From assembly GCF_000429625.1 (NCBI RefSeq), contig NZ_AUCF01000032.1, positions 1 to 64,000 of the forward strand: a DNA stretch of 64,000 bases, written 5' to 3'. Source of the stretch: Azospirillum halopraeferens DSM 3675. Lineage in GTDB: Bacteria > Pseudomonadota > Alphaproteobacteria > Azospirillales > Azospirillaceae. A program made the translations under genes and the position numbers. Below, piece by piece: positions 27,241-35,742 of the stretch (position 1 is its first letter; each line of letters opens with the position of its first letter). Below the pieces are notes generated by a model. It was not told the origin of the DNA. It did no database searches and was given only the letters and a program-made list of their open reading frames with translations.

Positions 27241-28188
27241 CTACCCGCGCACGGCGATCGTCTCGCCGTGACTGGGCAGACGGAAGGCGGCGGGATCGAC
27301 GCCGTGACGGTCCAGCGCCGACCGCAGGGCCGCCGCCGGCGCATCGAACCCCTCGGTGGTCAGGCGGAACGTTCCGAAATGCATGGCCACCGCCCGCGCC
27401 GCGCCGAGATCGCGGAAGGCCCGCACCGCCTCCTCCGGGTTCATGTGCTGGGCGGCCATGAACCAGCGCGGCTCGTAGGCACCGATCGGCAGCAGGGTGA
27501 CGTCCAGGCCGGGAAATCGGGCGCCGATCTCCCGGAAATGGGGGCAGTAGCCGCTGTCGCCCGTGAAGTGGACACGGCCGTCCGCCGCCTCAACGACGAA
27601 GCCGCCCCACAGGGAGCGGCGGCGGTCGAACGGGCCGCGCGCCGACCAGTGCTGGGCCGGCACGAAGGTGACGCGCACGCCGCCGGGCAGTTCCGCGCTT
27701 TCCCACCAGTCCAGCGCCACCACGTCACGCAGCCCGGCACGGGCGAGAAGGCGTTCATTGCCGAGGCCGGTGATGGCGCGCCGGGCGCCGCGCCGCGCCA
27801 GCGCCCGCAGCGAGGCGACGTCCAGATGATCGTAATGGTTGTGGCTGATGAGGACGGCGTCGACGGGCGGCAGGGAGTCCGGCGCCATTGCCGGCGGCCG
27901 CACCCGCCTCGGCCCCATGACGCCACCCGGCCCGGCGCGGCGGGAGAACACGGGATCCGTCAGCAGCGTGCACCCGCCCAGCCGCATCAGGAAGGTGACA
28001 TGGCCGAGAAAGGTGAGCGACGGCCCGCCGGCGGGCGGCGGGGCCGGGAACGGCCCGTCCGACGCGGGCCCGGCCTCCGGCCATGGATCCCACCGGCTGA
28101 ACCAGAGATACCGCAGCAGATCGGACAGGCGCTTGTCGGTGTCGGCGTGCGGGTTGAAGAACCGCTTGCCGTCCCAGTGATCGGACAT
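27241..28188 (-). CDS. MBL-fold metal-dependent hydrolase, NAPE-PLD/UlaG-like
   Basis: A 315-residue metallo-beta-lactamase-fold hydrolase. The metal-binding motif is ISHNHYDHLDV (HxHxDH), with FTGDSGYCPHF and AVAMHFGTFRLTTEG giving the later metal ligands. N-terminal FNPHADTDKRLSDLLRYLWF and the overall pattern match bacterial proteins related to N-acyl-phosphatidylethanolamine phospholipase D; the true substrate is not evident. ATG 28188 is used; the upstream extension is a random frame overlapping the next gene. It is convergent with ispE (5 nt apart) and sits 14 nt downstream of the RTX protease gene on the same strand. Confidence 0.85.
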   Translation of the reverse strand: MSDHWDGKRFFNPHADTDKRLSDLLRYLWFSRWDPWPEAGPASDGPFPAPPPAGGPSLTFLGHVTFLMRLGGCTLLTDPVFSRRAGPGGVMGPRRVRPPAMAPDSLPPVDAVLISHNHYDHLDVASLRALARRGARRAITGLGNERLLARAGLRDVVALDWWESAELPGGVRVTFVPAQHWSARGPFDRRRSLWGGFVVEAADGRVHFTGDSGYCPHFREIGARFPGLDVTLLPIGAYEPRWFMAAQHMNPEEAVRAFRDLGAARAVAMHFGTFRLTTEGFDAPAAALRSALDRHGVDPAAFRLPSHGETIAVRG

Positions 28189-28202
28189 CCGGCGCGCCGA
28201 CC

Positions 28203-29615
28203 CTACCCGTAGACCACGATGTCCCACCCGCTGAGCGCGCTGCGCGACACGCCCAGCAGGGTGATGGTGTTGTTGGCACCCAGGTCGATGACGACGCCTC
28301 CGGAGATGTCCGTCGCCCGGGCGACCACATCGGAGATGCCGTTGATGCCGCTGCCGTTGATGTTCCTTGCAATCATCAGCCAGTCCCCGCCGACCTGGAA
28401 ATCGGTGATCACGTCGTGTCCGCCACCCGGCGTGGCATAGAAGTAGTCATTGCCGGCGCCACCGACCATGGTGTCGTTGCCCAGATTCCCGAACAGCCAG
28501 TCCACCTGATCGCCGCCGTAGAGCACGTCGTCCCCCTGGCCGCCGAACAGGGTGTCGGAGCCGCTGCCGCCGACGATCAGATCGTTGCCCATGTTGCCGT
28601 ACAGCACGTCGGCGCCGGCATTCCCCTCGATCCAGTCGTCGCCCTGCCCGCCGAACACCGTGTCGGCACCGTCGCCGCCAAGGATGGTGTCCATTCCCTG
28701 GTTGCCGTACAGCGTGTCGTTGCCGCCATCGCCCTGGATCCAGTCGTTGCCGGCACCGCCCATGACGCCGTCGTTGCCGCCGCCGCCGAAGATCACGTCG
28801 TCGCCGCCGCGTCCGTGCAGGGAGTTGTCCGCAGCATCGCCGACCAGCCGATCCGGCCCTTCCGTCCCCGCTTGCAGCACGCCGATCGTCTTCGCGGTCT
28901 TCGGGCCGTAGAGGAACTCGATCGCCTGCACGTCGAGGGGACCCAGCCAGGACGGATGGCTGACGGTGCCGGTGTTGTAGGACATCACCGTCTGATCGGT
29001 GTTGTCCAGGTGGGACGACAGATAGGGCGGATCGCCGGAGCCGTAGTTGCCGGGATGCTTGAGCCCCAGCGCGTGCCCCACCTCGTGCAGCAGGGTGAGG
29101 TAGCCGTAGCTGCCGGGGACCGGGTTCAGGTTGGTGGCGTCGCCGGTGTCGAGCCAGACGTCGCCGCCCAACTCGCTGCGCGAGGGGTAATAGGCATAGC
29201 CCGCGATGTTGCCGCTCAGCATCGAGGAGCCGAAGCGGATCTGGCCGCCGGCACCGGCGTCCGACACCTCCACGAAGGTGATGTCGGCGATGGCCTGGTA
29301 GGCGGACAGCGCGGCTCGCACCGCGGTCACCATTGCGGCGTTGAAGGGCTGGAACCCGTTCACCTCCCCGGAGGCGTAATAGCCGGGCACCGACTGCATG
29401 AAGCTGTACGTCACCGTCACCGGCATGCCGTAGGGACCGCCGGCGTTCCACCGCGCATCGTTTCCGGCCAGCAGGGCGTCGACGTTGTACACGCCGGACG
29501 AGGGGAAGATCAGCGCCTCGGGCGCCACGCGCACCGGCGCAGCAAAGGCGGTGTCCAGATCCGCCCGGCCGAAGCCGGAACACTGCGCGCACAGGCACCT
29601 GACAGAAAGCGGCAT
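28203..29615 (-). CDS. Second serralysin-like M10 metalloprotease with RTX repeats
   Basis: A 470-residue predicted type-I-secreted zinc protease, paralogous to the gene at 586-2133. The zinc motif HEVGHALGLKHPGN starts at His177 (ligands 177, 181, 187); VMSYNTG is the Met-turn. About ten GGxGxDxLx repeats follow (GGQGDDWIEG, GGSGSDTLFG, GGAGNDYFYA). The N-terminus has an unusual CLCAQC cluster and no signal peptide. ATG 29615 has a strong GGAGGGG ribosome site. No exporter genes are nearby. It diverges from the FAD oxidoreductase gene across a region containing a 12-bp inverted repeat. Confidence 0.9.
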   Translation of the reverse strand: MPLSVRCLCAQCSGFGRADLDTAFAAPVRVAPEALIFPSSGVYNVDALLAGNDARWNAGGPYGMPVTVTYSFMQSVPGYYASGEVNGFQPFNAAMVTAVRAALSAYQAIADITFVEVSDAGAGGQIRFGSSMLSGNIAGYAYYPSRSELGGDVWLDTGDATNLNPVPGSYGYLTLLHEVGHALGLKHPGNYGSGDPPYLSSHLDNTDQTVMSYNTGTVSHPSWLGPLDVQAIEFLYGPKTAKTIGVLQAGTEGPDRLVGDAADNSLHGRGGDDVIFGGGGNDGVMGGAGNDWIQGDGGNDTLYGNQGMDTILGGDGADTVFGGQGDDWIEGNAGADVLYGNMGNDLIVGGSGSDTLFGGQGDDVLYGGDQVDWLFGNLGNDTMVGGAGNDYFYATPGGGHDVITDFQVGGDWLMIARNINGSGINGISDVVARATDISGGVVIDLGANNTITLLGVSRSALSGWDIVVYG

Positions 29616-29664
29616 GGGACCCCTCCGAATCGCCTATATCCTTTATCGCATTTCCGGTTTGTGT

Positions 29665-29702
29665 TTTTCAATCGGCTGCCGGGCGCTGCGGCCGATTGAA
29701 AA
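29665..29702. promoter_or_regulatory. 12-bp inverted repeat in the protease/oxidoreductase divergent region
   Basis: TTTTCAATCGGC at 29665-29676 is perfectly repeated in inverted form at 29691-29702 around a 14-nt GC-rich spacer. It lies 50 nt upstream of the protease start and 52 nt upstream of the oxidoreductase GTG, almost symmetrically. The T-runs are on the 5' side of the arms, which does not fit a terminator, so an operator is more likely. Confidence 0.45.
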
Positions 29703-29754
29703 CCCCTGTCCGTCGCCGCATGCTTTCAGGCAGGACGGGAATGGAGGCGAAGCG

Positions 29755-30924
29755 GTGGAGCGGGTGGATTTCCTGGTCATCGGTGCGGGCATCGCCGGCG
29801 CCTCGGCGGGATGCGAACTGGCCGCCTTCGGGCGCGTCGTCGTGCTGGAGCGCGAGGAGCGCGCGGGCTACCACTCCACCGGCCGCTCCGCCGCGCTGTA
29901 CACCCAGACCTACGGCCCGCCCGTGGTGCGGGCGCTGACGGTGGCCAGCCGGCCCTTCTTCGACGACCCGCCCGCCGGCTTTGCCGGGCACCCGCTGCTG
30001 ACTCCGCGCGGCGTGCTGCTGGTCGGCCGCGCCGACCAATCGGCGGCCCTGGACGCAGCCTTCGCGCAGGCCCGCCGGCTGACGCCGTCGGTGTCCCGGC
30101 TCGACGCGGACGAGACCGCCGCCCGCGCACCCTGGCTGCGCCCCGGCTACGCCGCCGGCGCCGTGGCCGAGCCCGAAGCCATGGACATCGACGTGCACGC
30201 CCTGCACGCCGGCTATCTGCGCCGGCTGAAGGCGCATGGTGGCCGGCTGGTCACCGACGCCGGCGTGCACGCCCTGCACCGCCGCGCCGGCCAGTGGGAG
30301 GCGGAGACGGCGGCGGGGCGCTTCGCCGCACCGGTGGTGATCAACGCCGCCGGCGCCTGGGCCGACCGCGTGGCGGCGCTCGCCGGCGCGCGCCCACTCG
30401 GGGTGGTGCCGAAACGGCGTACGGCGGTCGTCTTCGATCCGGCCTTCCCGGCCGGCGAGGCCGGCACCATGGCCACCATCGCCTCCTGGCCGATGGTGGT
30501 CGACGTGGACGAGCGGTTCTACGCCAAGCCCGACGCCGGCCGCCTCCTGGCCTCTCCCGCCGACGAGACGCCGGTGGAGCCCTGCGACGTGCAGCCGGAG
30601 GAATGGGACGTGGCCGTGGCTGTTGAACGGGTGGAGGAGGCCGCGCGTTTCGCCGTTCGCCGGATCGCCCACCGCTGGGCGGGGTTGCGCAGTTTCGTTG
30701 CGGACAAGGTGCCGGTGGCCGGCTTCGACCCGGACGCCGACGGCTTCTTCTGGCTGGCCGGCCAGGGTGGCTACGGTATCCAGACGGCACCGGCGCTGTC
30801 GCGCACGGCCGCCGCCCTGGCCACCGGCGGTGCCATTCCGGACGATGTGGCGGCACTCGGGGTCACCGCCGGGGATCTGGCCCCGGCGCGCCTCGTCAGG
30901 GAAGCGAAGGAGCCCATGCCATGA
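29755..30924 (+). CDS. FAD-dependent oxidoreductase, DadA/D-arginine dehydrogenase-like
   Basis: A 389-residue flavoprotein of the D-amino-acid/glycine oxidase family. FLVIGAGIAGASAGCELA is the FAD Rossmann motif at residue 6, VVVLEREERAGYHSTGRSAA the second, VINAAGAWADRVA the third, and FFWLAGQGGYGIQTAPALS the C-terminal FAD loop. Such enzymes oxidise D-amino acids or sarcosine-like amines; the closest family resemblance is to D-arginine dehydrogenase. Start GTG 29755 has GGAGG at 7 nt. The stop overlaps the start of the next gene (ATGA), so a lipoprotein is made from the same transcript. Confidence 0.87.
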   Translation: MERVDFLVIGAGIAGASAGCELAAFGRVVVLEREERAGYHSTGRSAALYTQTYGPPVVRALTVASRPFFDDPPAGFAGHPLLTPRGVLLVGRADQSAALDAAFAQARRLTPSVSRLDADETAARAPWLRPGYAAGAVAEPEAMDIDVHALHAGYLRRLKAHGGRLVTDAGVHALHRRAGQWEAETAAGRFAAPVVINAAGAWADRVAALAGARPLGVVPKRRTAVVFDPAFPAGEAGTMATIASWPMVVDVDERFYAKPDAGRLLASPADETPVEPCDVQPEEWDVAVAVERVEEAARFAVRRIAHRWAGLRSFVADKVPVAGFDPDADGFFWLAGQGGYGIQTAPALSRTAAALATGGAIPDDVAALGVTAGDLAPARLVREAKEPMP

Positions 30925-31367
30925 CCATCCGCCGTTCCGTTCTCCCGGCCGCGCTGTCGGCGGTTCTCGCCGCCGGCGTGCTGAGCGGCTGTGCCAACCC
31001 CATGGCCGAGCAGGCGATGACCGCCCGCACCGCCCTGGTCGGCCTGCCCAAGGAACGCCTCTTGTCCTGCGCCGGCGTCCCGCAGCGTCAGGCCACCGCC
31101 GGCGGGATGGAGTTCTTCACCTACCGCAGCGACCAGGTGGTGTCGTACCCGTCGCCCCGCGGCTATTACGGCTGGCCCGGCTACGGCTACGGCTGGGGCG
31201 GCTGGCCCGCGTACGCCGACGACATCCGCAGCTACGCCTGCGAGGCGACCTTCACCTTGCAGAACGGCGCGGTGCGGCAGGTGGTCTACAGCGGCATGCC
31301 CGGCGGCGGCGCCGGCATCGGCCAATGCTACTACATCGTGCAAAACTGCCTCGCTGCGGGTCCTTGA
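30921..31367 (+). CDS. Small lipoprotein, unknown function
   Basis: A 148-residue protein with a lipoprotein signal (lipobox LSGC, Cys24). Mature sequence includes LVGLPKERLLSCAGVP, reminiscent of SmpA/BamE-type small lipoproteins that read a short outer-membrane-lipoprotein repeat, then a Tyr/Gly/Trp-rich stretch (YYGWPGYGYGWGG) and two cysteines near the C-terminus (GQCYYIVQNC). It overlaps the oxidoreductase gene by 4 nt. No function is recognised. Confidence 0.75.
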   Translation: MTIRRSVLPAALSAVLAAGVLSGCANPMAEQAMTARTALVGLPKERLLSCAGVPQRQATAGGMEFFTYRSDQVVSYPSPRGYYGWPGYGYGWGGWPAYADDIRSYACEATFTLQNGAVRQVVYSGMPGGGAGIGQCYYIVQNCLAAGP

Positions 31368-31442
31368 CCGAGGGCTTGTCTCTGCGGCATGGCGTCGCTG
31401 TTGCGCAAACGTCGCAGTGCGGCAGGATGGTGTCGCACCCCC

Positions 31443-31471
31443 TTGGCGCCCTCGTCCGGTTCTGCTAGTGA
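31443..31471 (+). promoter_or_regulatory. Possible ompW promoter
   Basis: TTGGCG at 31443-31448 and TAGTGA at 31466-31471 are spaced 17 bp, 64 nt upstream of the ompW start. The match to a sigma-70 consensus is modest. Confidence 0.3.
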
Positions 31472-31535
31472 TGCGGGCAGGCAATAACCGCAACATAACT
31501 GCGGTCAATACGACATCATCCCCGGGAGCTGCCCC

Positions 31536-32219
31536 ATGTCCATGCTGAAGCGCGCCGCCACCATCCTGCTGGCTTCCACCGCCCTGGCGGCCCTGACCGT
31601 CCCCGCCATCGCCCAGGAGTTCAAGGGCAAGTCGGCCGGTGACATCCTGGTCCGCGCCCGCGTCGTCGGCGCGATCCCGCAGGAGAAGGCCGACATCAAC
31701 ATGTCGAACGGCGTGCGCATCGGCGAAGGTCACGTCGGCAACGGCTGGACTCCGGAAGTCGACTTCACCTACTTCTTCACCGACAACATCGCGGCCGAAC
31801 TGATCGCCGGCACCACCCGTCATACGGTGGACGCCAGCGTCCCCGGCCTGGGTGACCTGGACGTCGGCAAGGTGTCGCTGCTGCCGCCGACCCTGACGCT
31901 GCAGTACCACTTCCTGCCGAAGAACCGGGTCAGCCCCTACGTCGGCGCCGGCGTCAACTACACCCTGTTCTACAACGAGGATGCGGCCGGCGGCGCCATC
32001 CTGAGCACCAACTATAAGAACCGCTTCGGCTGGGCCCTGCAGGCCGGTGTGGACATCGAGGTCGCCGACGGCTGGTTCGTCAACATGGACGTCAAGAAGC
32101 TGTTCCTGAAGACCAAGCTGGACGTCACCACCGCGCTGGGCGCCCCGGCGAACCAGCTCCGCTCCGACGTGACGCTGAACCCCTGGCTGATCGGCGTCGG
32201 CATCGGCTACCGCTTCTGA
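31536..32219 (+). CDS. ompW: OmpW-family outer membrane protein
   Basis: A 227-residue outer-membrane beta-barrel (eight strands in the family) thought to let small hydrophobic molecules cross the membrane. A signal peptide ends after VPAIAQ (residue 27). The OmpW pattern is visible: GDILVRARVVGAIPQEKA, TPEVDFTYFFTDNIAAELIA, PPTLTLQYHFLPKN, RVSPYVGAGVNYTLF and the terminal WLIGVGIGYRF with C-terminal Phe for barrel insertion. Stand-alone gene with its own upstream region (168 bp) and a strong terminator downstream. Confidence 0.95.
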   Translation: MSMLKRAATILLASTALAALTVPAIAQEFKGKSAGDILVRARVVGAIPQEKADINMSNGVRIGEGHVGNGWTPEVDFTYFFTDNIAAELIAGTTRHTVDASVPGLGDLDVGKVSLLPPTLTLQYHFLPKNRVSPYVGAGVNYTLFYNEDAAGGAILSTNYKNRFGWALQAGVDIEVADGWFVNMDVKKLFLKTKLDVTTALGAPANQLRSDVTLNPWLIGVGIGYRF

Positions 32220-32235
32220 TCCTTCCCTTTCGTTC

Positions 32236-32279
32236 AAGGGCCGGATACCCTCAACAGGGTATCCGGCCCTTGCCGTTTT
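32236..32279 (+). terminator. Rho-independent terminator after ompW
   Basis: Perfect 15-bp stem (AAGGGCCGGATACCC at 32236-32250 with its complement at 32257-32271), 6-nt loop, then TGCCGTTTT. It begins 17 nt after the ompW stop. Confidence 0.85.
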
Positions 32280-32362
32280 CGGGCCTTCCCTTTCCGAGCC
32301 GGCAATGGGAGCCTGAAGGCGTACCGCCGCGCCCGCGTCGTTCACGAGAGGGAAGCCCGCCC

Positions 32363-32797
32363 ATGCATGTGTCCGCCCTGCTGAAGAGGAAAGGCCGCGA
32401 CGTCGTCACCGTTCGGCCGGACGATACCGCCGCCGCTGCCGCCGGGGTGCTGGCGCAGCACCGAATCGGTGCCGTCCTGGTGAGCGACGGGGACGGAATG
32501 CCGGCCGGCATCCTGTCGGAACGCGACATCGTCCGCCATGTTGCGGCCGACGGGGCGGCTGTGCTGGCGAAGCCGGTGTCGGCGCTGATGACCAGCGACC
32601 TGGTCACCATCGGCCCCGACACAACCGACGCGGAAGCCCTGGCGCTCATGTCCGAACGCCGGGTGCGTCATCTTCCGGTGATCGACGACGGCAAGCTCGT
32701 CGGTCTGATCAGCATCGGCGACGTGGTCAAGGCCCGCCTCGATGGCGCCGAACTGGAGGTGGAGAGCCTGCGCGGCTACGTGGCGGGCATCGGATAA
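32363..32797 (+). CDS. Tandem CBS-domain protein
   Basis: A 144-residue protein made of two CBS motifs (about residues 8-60 and 70-125), which together form a Bateman module that binds adenosine nucleotides. Motifs: VTVRPDDTAAAAAGVLAQHR with GILSERDIVRHVA, then VTIGPDTTDAEALALM with HLPVIDDGKLVGLISIGDVV. There is no fused effector domain, so it probably acts as a small energy or signal sensor. ATG 32363 is chosen after GAGAGGGAAG. Confidence 0.92.
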   Translation: MHVSALLKRKGRDVVTVRPDDTAAAAAGVLAQHRIGAVLVSDGDGMPAGILSERDIVRHVAADGAAVLAKPVSALMTSDLVTIGPDTTDAEALALMSERRVRHLPVIDDGKLVGLISIGDVVKARLDGAELEVESLRGYVAGIG

Positions 32798-32838
32798 GGC
32801 CGCACCCCCGCCCGACGGATGGCACGAAAAGGCACTGA

Positions 32839-32867
32839 AGGCGCGCCCCCGTCGGGATGGCGCGCCT
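32839..32867 (-). terminator. Hairpin between convergent CBS and response regulator genes
   Basis: 9-bp stem 32839-32847 with 32859-32867, 11-nt loop. Read on the minus strand, a TTTT tract follows 9 nt after the stem, so it may end the response regulator transcript; it could also act on the CBS transcript. Confidence 0.45.
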
Positions 32868-32906
32868 GCCGAAGCAATGCCGGTGGGGCAATACGGGTGG
32901 AACGGT

Positions 32907-33569
32907 TCAGGGCTGTGTAGGCTGGGGGAAGGCCATGGCGGCCTGGGTGCGGTTGCGCACGCCCAGCGACTTGAAGATCGCGGTCATGTGGATCTTCACG
33001 GTGCCTTCGGACAGGCCCAGTTCGTGCGCGATCTGCTTGTTGGACTTGCCTTCGCGCAGGCGATCCAGCACTTCGCGCTGGCGCTGGGTCAGCAGTTGCT
33101 CCAGCGCCGGGTCGGCCGGCGGCATCATGCCGCCGGAAGGAGCGTTGCGCACCTCCGCCTCGCCGCCGCTGTCGCGCAGCACCGTCGCCGGAACGTAGAC
33201 GCCGCCGGAGAAGATCAGGTCCAGCGCGCTCAGCATGATCTTGACGCTGGACGATTTGGGAATGTAGCCGGCGGCGCCGTATTCCAGCGACTCGCGCACG
33301 TCGTGGTGCGCCTCGGACGCCGACACCACCACGACCTTGGCGCCGGGCTGGCGATCACGCAGGGTCTGGATGCCGGAGAACCCGGGCCAGCCCGGCATCC
33401 GCAGGTCGGTCAGGACGAGATCGTAAGTGGTGTCGCCGGCGCACATCTCCAGCATCTCGTCGAAGCTGCTCGCCTCTTCGAAGGTGCTGCCTTCCTTGAG
33501 TTGCTCGAGGAGCCTGCGCAGTCCCTCGCGGAACAGCACATGGTCGTCGCCGATCAGGATCCTCATCAT
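32907..33569 (-). CDS. LuxR/NarL-type response regulator
   Basis: A 220-residue two-component transcription factor. The receiver domain (residues 3-120) has the acidic pair GDDH, phospho-acceptor Asp55 in LVLTDLRMPG, the VVSAS switch Ser and YIPKSS Lys. The C-terminal LuxR HTH (about 150-212) reads LTQRQREVLDRLREGKSNKQ then IAHELGLSEGTVKIHMTAIF. No cognate kinase is adjacent, so it is an orphan here. Two ATGs in tandem (33569 and 33566) follow a GGGAG site; the second has better spacing. Confidence 0.93.
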   Translation of the reverse strand: MMRILIGDDHVLFREGLRRLLEQLKEGSTFEEASSFDEMLEMCAGDTTYDLVLTDLRMPGWPGFSGIQTLRDRQPGAKVVVVSASEAHHDVRESLEYGAAGYIPKSSSVKIMLSALDLIFSGGVYVPATVLRDSGGEAEVRNAPSGGMMPPADPALEQLLTQRQREVLDRLREGKSNKQIAHELGLSEGTVKIHMTAIFKSLGVRNRTQAAMAFPQPTQP

Positions 33570-33935
33570 ACTCTCCCGTACTCAAGCCCCAGGGCTCAAC
33601 CGCATGCCGGAGCTTTGACCGGCACCGCATTGCAGCATATTCCGTCGATCGGCCTATGCCCGCTGCAAAAGGTATAATTGAATATTAACCAGTCTATCCT
33701 GAATTGACATGTAGCACGGACCGGCACCCCCGAACAACCGCTATTCCCCTTTTGTCACGCTCGCTATGCCTTCGGTGCAATCAGTCGGCGCGAAGGGAGG
33801 ACCCGGACTCCGTGACGGCGATCCGGCACCGCAATCCCTCCAAAGCCAAAGGAAAGGGCGCTCCGGCCAACCTATATAGGCCGGAAGCGCCCCGGGGTCC
33901 ATACATCCGCCGGAGAATGAACGGCGCCGGCCCCG
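33570..33935. other. Intergenic region (366 bp) with AT-rich core
   Basis: Between the response regulator start and the acyl-CoA dehydrogenase stop. Bases 33660-33715 are strikingly AT-rich and include TATAAT (33673-33678) and TTGACA (33704-33709) on the plus strand, but in the wrong order for a promoter. This AT-rich core is probably the promoter region of the response regulator. The operon terminator lies at 33858-33894. No ORF is convincing; a small RNA is possible but unsupported. Confidence 0.4.
33858..33894 (-). terminator. Terminator of the beta-oxidation operon
   Basis: Inverted repeat GGGCGCTCCGGCC at 33858-33870 and 33881-33894 (one extra base in one arm) around CCTATATAGG. On the minus strand the stem is followed by CTTTCCTTTGG. 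It lies 41 nt downstream of the acyl-CoA dehydrogenase stop. Confidence 0.7.
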
Positions 33936-35726
33936 TCAGAACGCGGTGTCCTCCAACTCCATCAGCGGTCCGGCCCCCGCCGCGATGGTGATGAACAGGG
34001 CACCCGTCTGCGGCAGCAGCTTGGCCATGTAGAAACGGGCGGTCTTCACCTTCGCCTCCAGAAAGGCGGCATCGCCCTCGCCGCTCGCCAGGCGGGCGCG
34101 CGCCGCCTTGACCATGCGCAGCCACATCCACCCCAGCGCCACCAGGCCGAACAGGCGCAGGTAGTCGGTGGCCGCGGCACCGGCCTCCTCCGGGTCCTTC
34201 AGCCCCTTCTGAGCGATGAGCCCCGTGGCCTGCTGCAGCTTGGCGAACGCCTTGGCCAGGGGCAGCGCAAACTCCGCCAGGTCGTCGTTCTCCATGTCGG
34301 TCGCCAGTTCCGCCGACACCGGATGGAAGAAGCGACGCAGCAGCCGGCCCATGTCCTGCCCCAACTTGCGCCCGACAAGGTCGAGCGCCTGGATGCCGTT
34401 GGTGCCTTCGTAGATCTGGGTGATGCGGGCGTCGCGCACGTACTGCTCGACCCCGGTTTCCCAAATGAAGCCGTGGCCGCCGTGCACCTGCACGGCGATG
34501 TTGGCCGCGTCGAACCCGATGTCGGTGAACAGCGCCTTCACGATGGGCGTCATCAACTGCACGAACTCGTCCGACTCGCGACGCTGCCGGGGGTCGGGGT
34601 GCCGCTCGGCCACGTCGAGGTGATATCCGACCAGGGCCCCCAACGCCCGCGCCCCTTCGGTGTACGCGCGCGCCGTCAGCAGATTGCGCCGCACGTCGGG
34701 GTGCACGATGATGGGGTCGGCGGGCTTGTCGGGATGGCGTGGCCCCTTCAGCGAGCGCCCCTGGAGCCGCTCCTTCGCATAGGCGGCGGCGTTCTGATAG
34801 GCCACCTCGGCGATGCCCAGCCCCTGGATGCCGACGGCCAGGCGGGCGGCGTTCATCATGACGAACATGGCGCGCATGCCCTTGTTGGGCTCGCCCACCA
34901 GCCAGCCGGTGGCCTCGTCGAAGTTCATCACGCAGGTGGACGACGCCCTGATGCCCATCTTGTGCTCGATGGAGCCGCAGGCGACGCCGTTGCGCGGCCC
35001 CGGCTTGCCGTCGGCGTCGGGCAGGAACTTGGGCACCAGGAACAGGCTGATGCCGCGCGTCCCCGCCGGCGCGTCGGGCAGGCGCGCCAGCACCAGGTGC
35101 AGGATGTTCTCCGTCAGGTCGTGTTCGCCGGCGGAGATGAAGATCTTGGTGCCGGTGATCGCATAGCTGCCGTCATCCTTCGGCACCGCCCTTGTGCGGA
35201 TGATGCCGAGGTCGGTGCCCGCGTGCGGTTCGGTCAGGCACATGGTGCCGGCCCAGGTGCCGTCCACCAGGCGCGGCAGGAAACGGTCCTTCAGGTCATC
35301 GCCGGCGTGCAGCGCCAGCGCGTTGTAGGCCCCCAGGGACAGGCCGGGATACATGCCGAAGCTGAGGTTGGCGGAGCAGACGAACTCCTCCAGCATGGTG
35401 TTGACCAGCTTAGGCAGGCCCTGGCCGCCGTACGCGGGATCGCACGACAATCCCTGCCAGCCCGCACCCACATAGGTGTCGTACGCCTCCTTGAAGCCGG
35501 CCGGCGTGCGCACCACGCCGTTCTCGAACCGGCAGCCTTCGGCGTCGCCCGGCTGGTTGAGGGGGAACAGCACCTCCTCGCACAGTTTCGCCCCCTCCTC
35601 CAGCACCTGGAAGATCAGGTCCGGGGTGGCGTCCTCGTAACCCGGCAGGGCGGACAACCGCTCCACGCCGACGATGCTCTCCAGGACGAAGCGCACGTCC
35701 TGAAGCGGAGCCTTGTAGATCGGCAT
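33936..35726 (-). CDS. Acyl-CoA dehydrogenase with extended C-terminal domain (DmdC/FadE-like)
   Basis: A 596-residue flavoenzyme of the large acyl-CoA dehydrogenase group. MPIYKAPLQDVRFVLES and LPGYEDATPDL form the conserved N-terminus; CLTEPHAGTDLG and ITGTKIFISAGEHDL are FAD-binding segments; QIYEGTNGIQALDLVGRKL holds the catalytic-Glu region, followed by the extra C-terminal helical domain. Relatives are annotated as 3-methylmercaptopropionyl-CoA dehydrogenase (DmdC) or as medium/long-chain enzymes; the context of thiolase and hydroxyacyl-CoA dehydrogenase favours fatty acid beta-oxidation. It is the last gene of the operon, 16 nt after the fused gene. Electrons go to ETF and then ETF-QO. 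Confidence 0.92.
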   Translation of the reverse strand: MPIYKAPLQDVRFVLESIVGVERLSALPGYEDATPDLIFQVLEEGAKLCEEVLFPLNQPGDAEGCRFENGVVRTPAGFKEAYDTYVGAGWQGLSCDPAYGGQGLPKLVNTMLEEFVCSANLSFGMYPGLSLGAYNALALHAGDDLKDRFLPRLVDGTWAGTMCLTEPHAGTDLGIIRTRAVPKDDGSYAITGTKIFISAGEHDLTENILHLVLARLPDAPAGTRGISLFLVPKFLPDADGKPGPRNGVACGSIEHKMGIRASSTCVMNFDEATGWLVGEPNKGMRAMFVMMNAARLAVGIQGLGIAEVAYQNAAAYAKERLQGRSLKGPRHPDKPADPIIVHPDVRRNLLTARAYTEGARALGALVGYHLDVAERHPDPRQRRESDEFVQLMTPIVKALFTDIGFDAANIAVQVHGGHGFIWETGVEQYVRDARITQIYEGTNGIQALDLVGRKLGQDMGRLLRRFFHPVSAELATDMENDDLAEFALPLAKAFAKLQQATGLIAQKGLKDPEEAGAAATDYLRLFGLVALGWMWLRMVKAARARLASGEGDAAFLEAKVKTARFYMAKLLPQTGALFITIAAGAGPLMELEDTAF

Positions 35727-35742
35727 TCCCGTCTCCTCGCCT

